Shown: in pieces, positions 55,001 to 61,120 of the stretch
Layout of the letters: every line of letters starts with the position of its first letter
Position numbering within the stretch: position 1 is the first letter of the stretch
Source of the DNA: a virus
IMG/VR virus record: IMGVR_UViG_3300009103_000017
Location: 1-64,000 of that record
Direction: 5' to 3' (one strand)
DNA length: 64,000 nucleotides
Position numbers and translations under genes: made by a program
Notes under the pieces: model-generated
What the model saw: the letters and a program-made list of their open reading frames with translations, nothing else
Databases searched by the model: none
Told to the model about the DNA's origin: nothing

Positions 55001-55079
55001 ATATATACGAAATGAGGGAATCACTACCCCTCGAAACACACAACCCCGGACAGCACCGGGAAAACGAAAGGGCCTAAAC

Positions 55080-55313
55080 ATGGCTATCAAGCGCGTACAG
55101 AGCAACATTATCAACCTAGCATTTACCGTCACAACCGAGGACGGCAAAGCAGGCGTACAGGTCAATCAGGCCATCGTCAACGGCGTTTCTGCCGGTGTGC
55201 AGCTCCGCACCATGAACGGGGCGCGCAAGTCGGCGCAAATCAACCTCGACACCGCAGCCCTTGAAGACCTGCGTGAGGCACTGACCGAAATCCTCGGAGG
55301 TGAGGAAGGGTAG
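55080..55313 (+). CDS. KRVQSNI-family protein, copy 2
   Basis: 77 residues: MAIKRVQSNIINLAFTVTTE, VQVNQAIVNGVSAGVQLRTM, then helix LEDLREALTEILGG. Paralogue of the gene at 53835, lacking the Lys-rich insert. Its leader and setting between TGTAGG repeats suggest a link to the putative origin region, but this is only positional. Confidence 0.62.
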   Translation: MAIKRVQSNIINLAFTVTTEDGKAGVQVNQAIVNGVSAGVQLRTMNGARKSAQINLDTAALEDLREALTEILGGEEG

Positions 55314-55816
55314 GCCCAGCACCTACATTGTGCCCCTATGTCAGATAAGGTCGCTGATGTAGGATAAACGCCCATTCGACCTTACAGTATCCTACCATGT
55401 CGCACAGTGTCGACAACCTGACTACCCTTGACTACACACAACCACCTTGTAGTCAAGGGTATTCTTTTACCTACCTTACCTACATCACCATACACTCCCA
55501 CACAATGTGGTCGAGGGTAATAAAATAAATACATTAACATACCAGTAGTACAACAGCATACGTACACCCACGTCACCATACGTGTAGGTCTACAGTATAC
55601 ACAGTAGTACATGTAAGAAAAGAAAACACATTGTAAGCAAAAGTATTATATGTAGGTGTATGTGGGGAGAGGTGCCCCCTCCCCCCCTATGTGCCGGAAT
55701 GTAAGTCGCATACCTACATGTAGGGTAATGTAGGCCTAATACACGCTTTCAACGCGTAGAAAAATTTACCAGATTCGAAATATCAGACTAATTAAAAGTG
55801 TAAAAGGAGACCCACC
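55314..55816. other. Non-coding region with dispersed TGTAGG/CCTACA words
   Basis: About 500 nt without a gene. From 54.7 to 55.75 kb I count about 17 GTAGG or CCTAC pentamers in both orientations, many as ACCTACAT/ATGTAGGT, avoiding only the coding gene between. Together with the terminator at 55423 and the absence of genes this suggests an iteron-like replication or regulatory region. Confidence 0.55.
55423..55467 (+). terminator. Strong terminator-like hairpin
   Basis: TACCCTTGACTACA (55423-55436) pairs perfectly over 14 bp with TGTAGTCAAGGGTA (55448-55461), 11-nt loop, followed by TTCTTTT. Ends transcription from the 55080 gene. The arms include TTGACT and the loop flank contains CTACA words. 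Confidence 0.85.
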
Positions 55817-56395
55817 ATGAAAATCACCAAAAAATATTTGCAGAAGTTAATAAGAGAAGAAACAACCAAGCAGCTACGAAAAAGAGCAAAGACAAATGAA
55901 AATAAGGTTCCAAGCGTCAGAAGGCCGGGATATATGATTGACCAGGCCGGGGCGGCCCAAGAAACGGCGAAAATACATGGATCATTGGCTAAGGATTTGG
56001 ATAATAACCTTTCTGTGGATCAAATCACCGCGATCTCCGGTGCAGGAGGATTCATCGAAACTCACAGAAGGGATTTGGAGAAGATAATGGCCCTTTCGCC
56101 GGCCGAGCGAGGGCCAAAGAACCCGGCATATAATGCATGGGCCAGTTGGGTGAAGAAACTCGACGAGAAATCGATGAAAGCGCTTTTTCGAATCGGACAA
56201 TGGGTCTCCGAGCGCGGATGGGACGGAAGTCCACACACTAACTTTGCGGACGTATTTCATTATATTGCATATGAATTAGCGACGGAAAATATGGGTGCAC
56301 GCGTTCGGTCAATCCCTGTAAGAGAAGGAAGAAACATTTCAGAACAACTTAAGTGGCGAAGAGGAATTCACCCGATCGCGAAGAAGAATTATTGA
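55817..56395 (+). CDS. Tagged virion-type protein (MKITKKYL...)
   Basis: 192 residues, AAGGAG ribosome site. N-terminal tag MKITKKYLQKLIREE shared almost word for word with the next two genes, then a basic linker and a helical domain (LEKIMALSPAERGPKNPAYN, KALFRIGQWVSERGWDG). No family recognised. The short tag, as in T4 capsid-targeted internal proteins, suggests packaging into the head. Confidence 0.6.
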   Translation: MKITKKYLQKLIREETTKQLRKRAKTNENKVPSVRRPGYMIDQAGAAQETAKIHGSLAKDLDNNLSVDQITAISGAGGFIETHRRDLEKIMALSPAERGPKNPAYNAWASWVKKLDEKSMKALFRIGQWVSERGWDGSPHTNFADVFHYIAYELATENMGARVRSIPVREGRNISEQLKWRRGIHPIAKKNY

Positions 56396-56413
56396 TATAT
56401 TATTGATATTGAC

Positions 56414-56662
56414 ATGAAAATCACCAAAAAATATTTGCAGGGATTAATAGAGGAAGAGGTGCAGAAGGTTCTGTTAAAAGAACAGCTCAGTCGCAGAAAA
56501 TCTGATCTTAACGATCTTTACAAGCGTATACGGCGCCTCCAAAAGCAGGTTCCTTGGACTGATGACGTAAATCACACTTGGGGTACCGATCTGACAACTG
56601 CTTTAATGAGTATTCATACAATGTTGGATCATGATCTTAAGAAATCAAAGGAGGCGCCATGA
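56414..56662 (+). CDS. Tagged small helical protein
   Basis: 82 residues with the same start (MKITKKYLQGLIEEEVQKVL), then a helical, charged body (RRKSDLNDLYKRIRRLQKQV). Overlaps the next gene by 4 nt. The DNA around both starts (ATGAAAATCACCAAAAAATA) is identical, so the tag was duplicated recently or is under strong selection. Confidence 0.58.
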   Translation: MKITKKYLQGLIEEEVQKVLLKEQLSRRKSDLNDLYKRIRRLQKQVPWTDDVNHTWGTDLTTALMSIHTMLDHDLKKSKEAP

Positions 56663-57075
56663 AAATTACCAAGAAAAAACTAATTGCATTGATTGCTGAA
56701 GAATTAAGCGTGCTTTTGGAAGAGCAATCTTCTGATGAAGATGAAGATGAAGATGAAACTGAAGAAGAAGACGGGAAAGGTGGATATGAATCACCTAGAG
56801 ATGCGCACGTTAAGGGCTCGAAGTATGCAGGCGCCGGCAAGTTTATTGGCAAAGGTGGTAAGAAAGCTTTCCGGAAAGTACAGTGCAGGAAATCATGGAA
56901 AATACATGGTCAATGGGTTCATGGTATGCAAGATTGCGCCAAATTGCTAGCTAGCGACGACGGTGAGGAGAAAGGCAACTCTTCAGGTAGCGCTAACAGC
57001 TCTAATCAAAGCGAGCTCAACTCTCAGCGCTTAGATACAATTGAAAGGCGCCTTAGAAACGCCAATATTGCATAG
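56659..57075 (+). CDS. Tagged acidic/basic protein
   Basis: 138 residues: tag MKITKKKLIALIAEELSVLL, a very acidic run (SSDEDEDEDETEEEDG), then Gly/Lys-rich GKFIGKGGKKAFRKVQCRK and a Ser/Asn tail. Acidic-then-basic composition is typical of internal virion proteins. Cys in VQCRKSW and MQDCAKLL. Confidence 0.58.
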   Translation: MKITKKKLIALIAEELSVLLEEQSSDEDEDEDETEEEDGKGGYESPRDAHVKGSKYAGAGKFIGKGGKKAFRKVQCRKSWKIHGQWVHGMQDCAKLLASDDGEEKGNSSGSANSSNQSELNSQRLDTIERRLRNANIA

Positions 57076-57661
57076 CCCTAGGGGCGTTCTTAATTTGCTG
57101 GCTTCACTCTACCCCTAAGCATGGCCATGAAACCCGTTAAAACCCCATTACAGGCCTTCTAGGGTGCATTTTGGCGTAAATTTGGCGATGAATTCAATAG
57201 CTAGCTACAATACTCACTCAATATAAGAAGAAATTGATACATATATTGTAGTTGATGTTCAAATTTTTGATTTTTAGGCGCTCAGTGATTGTTCTGATGG
57301 TGTAAATTGGTGTAAATTGAACATAAAAGTCGATTTTTAATCAATAAATTTTCTTATAGGAGGTAAAAGGCCGCAAAATACTCTATTTTTCGCGAAAAAG
57401 GTCGTTTCTTGTTATATAGCGCTTTGAAGTGCATGATGCAGTGGCGTTAAATAACGATTTGACCTAATATCGCGATGGGATTTTAAGAATTTTAGCAGTA
57501 CTGTAAAAAAATTCGTGCAAAAATTGCCGCTTTTCGGGGATTTGACTTTGGAAAAAAATTTCGTCGCGAATTGCGGGCATTTTTTATTTAAAATAAATCC
57601 GAAACATGGCCTGCGAAGAGGCCTTTATCACCTTTTCTTTTATTGAGGGCTATTTACTAGT
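57076..57661. other. AT-rich non-coding region
   Basis: About 585 nt with no supported gene on either strand. Contains a direct repeat GGTGTAAATT (near 57300-57315), a palindromic TTTTTCGCGAAAAA (near 57388-57402), and near its end GGCCT-GCGAAG-AGGCC followed by TTTATC, a weak terminator. Function unknown; candidates are a regulatory spacer or remnant of a lost gene. Confidence 0.45.
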
Positions 57662-58429
57662 ATGAAACTTATAATGGAAAATTGGAAACAATTTCTTCTT
57701 AAGGAAAATGAATCCCCCCTGCAGGTTATGGTGTGTGGAGACAGTATTATGAATCACGCCTTTCCGCCATACAATAGTCGCAAAATATTGAAGAATTTGG
57801 GCCTATCTTCTAAAAACTCATATATTATGAGGTATGCCATACCAGGCAATACAGTGGGAATGATATCGAGAAAACAAATTCCGAATGCTCTGAGTCAAGC
57901 GAAGCGGCGCGCCGGGGGATCTGGCGTGGTCGTGGTCGTCAATGGTGGCATAAATAATGCTCCGGGCTGTGGAATCGACTCATACGTAGATCGCCGCGGC
58001 AAAATCAAACCTCTCCCCGAATATAAATACAAATATCATAAAGTATCTGAAGTTAAGAAAGTGTGGGGAGAGATTGCTTCTAAGGTTATTGCTAGTGGTC
58101 AGAATACTTTAGTAATAGTTCCCATTTTCAAAACTGTAGAAAAACCAAATATTTATCGTTCAAAATTTTATGGAAATCCAGCTTGGTACAGAAGGCGCGC
58201 CCAAAAGCGTATTGGATCTAAAAAGAGGCCGTATTCAATAGATGAGGCAATAAATGAAATAAATGCTTACCTTAAAACTTTAGCTGATAATAAGAGGGTA
58301 TTTTATGTGGACGAATTAGAAAACACAACAGCTGATCATGAAGATGGCCTACATTATACGAGATCTACGTCATTTAAAATTGCGCAAACTATAATTAATT
58401 TCGTAAAAGAAAAAATACACAGTAACTAA
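57662..58429 (+). CDS. SGNH-hydrolase-like protein with MKLIMENW tag
   Basis: 255 residues. Tag MKLIMENWKQFLLKEN, then the SGNH/GDSL blocks: VMVCGDSIM (nucleophile Ser), IPGNTVGM (Gly block), VVVNGGINN (Asn block) and DGLHYTRS (Asp-His) near the C-terminus. Such esterases deacetylate or cleave surface polysaccharides. With the tag it may be carried in the virion and act on the host envelope. No signal peptide. Confidence 0.68.
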   Translation: MKLIMENWKQFLLKENESPLQVMVCGDSIMNHAFPPYNSRKILKNLGLSSKNSYIMRYAIPGNTVGMISRKQIPNALSQAKRRAGGSGVVVVVNGGINNAPGCGIDSYVDRRGKIKPLPEYKYKYHKVSEVKKVWGEIASKVIASGQNTLVIVPIFKTVEKPNIYRSKFYGNPAWYRRRAQKRIGSKKRPYSIDEAINEINAYLKTLADNKRVFYVDELENTTADHEDGLHYTRSTSFKIAQTIINFVKEKIHSN

Positions 58430-58480
58430 TGTGTGATATTGCGTGTTTTCAATTCTATTTATAGCAAAAGGAGTGACCTT

Positions 58481-59308
58481 ATGTCAAGCATGAAGCTTAT
58501 AATGGAAAATTGGAGAAAACTCATAAAAGAGACTCCAAAAATTAAAAAGAAAAAATTCAAAGACCCATATGGATTCAAAGACCCATATGGTAGATATGGA
58601 CTTTTTTCACATGGAAACTTTGTCAAAAGAGTGAGACCAAAGAAAAAGATCACGTGTATAGTTATTCATGAATCCGGTAACCCACGCATAGGGGGCCTTT
58701 TGTCCACGCTGAATAGCCGCGGCTATAGTGTAAACTGGGCCGTTACAAGCGGCAAAAAAGAAGAATTAATTCCTTCTTACTACCAAACTAAGCATGCCGC
58801 GGGCTACAACAAGTCTTCAATTGGAATAGAAGTGAACCACGCCTATCACAAGGGTAAAGGCGGAGAGGCGCCGATTCCCGCCCCGTTCATAGCTAAGTAC
58901 AATGTCTATGGAGTACCAACTGAAAGGACACTCGAAGCCACATACGAACTTTGCAAAGACTTGTGTAAAGAGTGGCAAATAGAATTCAAGATTGCAAATT
59001 TAGATGGTAATGAATTTGCAGTAGTCGGTCAAAAGAGGGCCCAAATCGGAATTATTGCCCACGGTGCAGTCGGGGTAAAATCTGATGGTCTTTTCCCATG
59101 CCTTTATATGGTTCTAAGAGAAAAAGGCTATTCTCCGTCACAAGCTCGACAGCAAGCAACTTCTTTGATGACTGGTATCGACAAAAGGAAGACGGCAACA
59201 ATTGTGTTACCCGAAGGCCCCGAAGGCGATCCGAAGCCAAAACCCACGCCCATTGTTCATGATCGACATCCAAAGCGGGCCGCCGTATCCGGCAAAAAAC
59301 TGCAATAA
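58481..59308 (+). CDS. N-acetylmuramoyl-L-alanine amidase (PGRP/T7 lysozyme type) with tag
   Basis: About 275 residues from ATG 58481 (AAGGAG upstream). Tag SSMKLIMENWRKLIKE, duplicated FKDPYG segment, then the amidase: ITCIVIHESGNP (first zinc His), the AAGYNKSSIGIEVNH segment, and IIAHGAVGVKSDGLFPC (second His and Cys/Asp ligand). Cleaves peptidoglycan stem peptides. The C-terminus is Pro/Lys-rich. Either the endolysin or a virion-borne lysin. Confidence 0.8.
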   Translation: MSSMKLIMENWRKLIKETPKIKKKKFKDPYGFKDPYGRYGLFSHGNFVKRVRPKKKITCIVIHESGNPRIGGLLSTLNSRGYSVNWAVTSGKKEELIPSYYQTKHAAGYNKSSIGIEVNHAYHKGKGGEAPIPAPFIAKYNVYGVPTERTLEATYELCKDLCKEWQIEFKIANLDGNEFAVVGQKRAQIGIIAHGAVGVKSDGLFPCLYMVLREKGYSPSQARQQATSLMTGIDKRKTATIVLPEGPEGDPKPKPTPIVHDRHPKRAAVSGKKLQ

Positions 59309-59355
59309 AATTACTTAAGTGAGTATTCTAAATCTAGTAGCACCTACTTAATAAT

Positions 59356-59808
59356 ATGAAGTTAATATTTTCTATTCTTGCCATTTTTATATTTGCTTGC
59401 GGTTCGGGCCCTCAACAGGTTGAAAAAAGAAACGCAGAACTTATAGTAACATATCAAGGCAAAGAGGTTCATAGGGCAGGCTCTAGATATAAAAGCTTTG
59501 ATGAATTAAAAGAAATCTCAGAAAGAGTTCAAAAAAAATACATAATTTTTAGTGCACGGTGGTGCAAGTCTTGTACATTCTTAAACAAGGCTTTAGAACA
59601 GAGTGGTCACGCCCCCTTAGTGTCCCAAATAGATGTAGAGGAATTATGGGTTCAGGGTTTAGCTAAGTTTTTTAAAATAACAGGTGTCCCAACTTTATTG
59701 GTGGTAGATGAAAAAGACCGAATTATTAAAAGGTCGGCCGGCCCATCGGAAATAGTAATGTACCTGCTTATAAATGTCAAAACGGAAGATGAGGGAATTA
59801 TCCCGTGA
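59356..59808 (+). CDS. Thioredoxin-like lipoprotein
   Basis: 150 residues. Lipobox in MKLIFSILAIFIFACG. Thioredoxin fold with active site W-C-K-S-C (SARWCKSCTFL) and cis-Pro in TGVPTLLVVDE. A periplasmic membrane-tethered disulfide reductase or isomerase is likely. Overlaps the next gene by 4 nt. Confidence 0.82.
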   Translation: MKLIFSILAIFIFACGSGPQQVEKRNAELIVTYQGKEVHRAGSRYKSFDELKEISERVQKKYIIFSARWCKSCTFLNKALEQSGHAPLVSQIDVEELWVQGLAKFFKITGVPTLLVVDEKDRIIKRSAGPSEIVMYLLINVKTEDEGIIP

Positions 59809-60038
59809 AGTATAATGAAAAGAAAAGAAAAGCATATTTCTTACTAAAAGAAGAAGTTAACAATTGGATCCATAGTAATTTTGATGAGATGTCTGAAAAG
59901 GATGTTCGGGGCCTCCTAGATTTTATCCACAAACAGTGGTGGCATTTAAACGATTTAGTTATGGATATCAATGATAGAACTACTGAAATTATTAAGAAGT
60001 TCAATATTGTAAGACCCTATGAGGATAAAAGGAGATAA
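59805..60038 (+). CDS. Small helical hypothetical protein
   Basis: 77 residues from GTG, coupled to the lipoprotein. KRKAYFLLKEEVNNWIHSNF, LLDFIHKQWWHLNDLVMDIN. All-helical, no motif. Confidence 0.55.
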   Translation: MKYNEKKRKAYFLLKEEVNNWIHSNFDEMSEKDVRGLLDFIHKQWWHLNDLVMDINDRTTEIIKKFNIVRPYEDKRR

Positions 60039-60039
60039 A

Positions 60040-60345
60040 ATGAAAATTAAAAATGATTACTTATTGAAACTTATAAAACAAGAGGTATCTGAAATTCTCA
60101 GCGAACAAGCTGCAGGGCCTGGCCAGCTAGGTCAAACAATTTCTGATGAAAGAAGGGAAATAGAAGAGGATGCGGTAACGCGCGCAAAAAATGCTTTAAC
60201 TGCAGGCGATATGATGGCCGCACTCGAAGCGGTTATAGAAGCTGTCAGAAAGTTGTCACCGGAATCCTCCGAAAGCGAAGACCCAAGTTACGGAAAACAA
60301 CTTCCCCCTCCAGGACACCCAGCTTACGAAAGTGATCCTCCGTAA
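60040..60345 (+). CDS. Tagged small protein (MKIKNDYLLKLI...)
   Basis: 101 residues from ATG 60040 (AAAGGAG). Tag MKIKNDYLLKLIKQEVSEIL matches the MKITKKYL..LI.EE pattern, then a helical acidic body and a Pro-rich end (PPPGHPAYESDPP). Probable internal virion protein by analogy. Confidence 0.55.
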   Translation: MKIKNDYLLKLIKQEVSEILSEQAAGPGQLGQTISDERREIEEDAVTRAKNALTAGDMMAALEAVIEAVRKLSPESSESEDPSYGKQLPPPGHPAYESDPP

Positions 60346-60527
60346 TGTGTATAATTTGTATTGATCTGGATAATAAAAAACTTACCCCATGGGAAGCAGC
60401 AAGAAATAGACTTGAAATGTTAGAGCAATTTGATGAGGAACACCTAGTTACTTTAAATGAGAAGATAGAGAGATCTTTATTAGAATATTTAAACAATTTG
60501 GATTCTGAAAATGAAAATAAATCTTAA
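60345..60527 (+). CDS. Small hypothetical protein
   Basis: 60 residues overlapping upstream by 1 nt: MCIICIDLDNKKLTPWEAAR, RLEMLEQFDEEHLVTLNEKI. Charged helix with an N-terminal CxxC. Overlaps the next gene by 17 nt. Confidence 0.5.
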   Translation: MCIICIDLDNKKLTPWEAARNRLEMLEQFDEEHLVTLNEKIERSLLEYLNNLDSENENKS

Positions 60528-60825
60528 AATAAATCAGGGGCCCCATCCTGGTCAAACCTGCGAAGAAGCACACCCGGGTGAACCGTGTAGTGATTGTGCA
60601 CACATGAAAGAAAATTTAAATTTTGAAAATGCAGAAAATATTCAGGATCCCATTGGTGGAACAATAAGGCCAGATCAGCTGAGAGGTTTAATAGAGGACG
60701 ATTTAAAACAATGCCTTTATTTTGTACAAAATGAACAATGGTCTTTCCAGTCTTTATTGAGAAACGTTGCTTTAAGAGTTAAAGTTTATTCAGAGTTTCA
60801 TAATAGGAGTGATATGGAGGGCTGA
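60511..60825 (+). CDS. Hypothetical protein with CxxC-like clusters
   Basis: 104 residues: GPHPGQTCEEAHPGEPCSDC then AHMKENL near the start offers Cys/His ligands for zinc or a cluster; the rest is helical (GGTIRPDQLRGLIEDDLKQC). No family recognised. Confidence 0.5.
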   Translation: MKINLKINQGPHPGQTCEEAHPGEPCSDCAHMKENLNFENAENIQDPIGGTIRPDQLRGLIEDDLKQCLYFVQNEQWSFQSLLRNVALRVKVYSEFHNRSDMEG

Positions 60826-60827
60826 CT

Positions 60828-61079
60828 GTGATACAACGTTTTGCGGCAATTGTGATTATTATTATATTTTTTGCCATGCAAGCTTTCGGCCAGCCAAATA
60901 TATCAAAGAAAGTAAAATTTTATAATTTTGATGACCTATTAATAGACGGCAAAGTTAAAAAGCCGCAAATTCTCTGGACTGATGCTAGGCAAAAAGTTAA
61001 GTTTGAGCGTTTAATGAAGCTAAGAAAAGATTTTACACCCAAGTTGCGGGCAACAAAAAAAGATCCTACTTTAAGATAA
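60828..61079 (+). CDS. Small secreted hypothetical protein
   Basis: 83 residues from GTG. Signal peptide-like IQRFAAIVIIIIFFAMQAFG, cleavage expected after AFG, and a basic mature part (KVKKPQILWTDARQKVKFER). Function unknown. Confidence 0.55.
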   Translation: MIQRFAAIVIIIIFFAMQAFGQPNISKKVKFYNFDDLLIDGKVKKPQILWTDARQKVKFERLMKLRKDFTPKLRATKKDPTLR

Positions 61080-61120
61080 AAAACTACTTATATATGATAT
61101 TGTATAATAGGGTCACTTAA

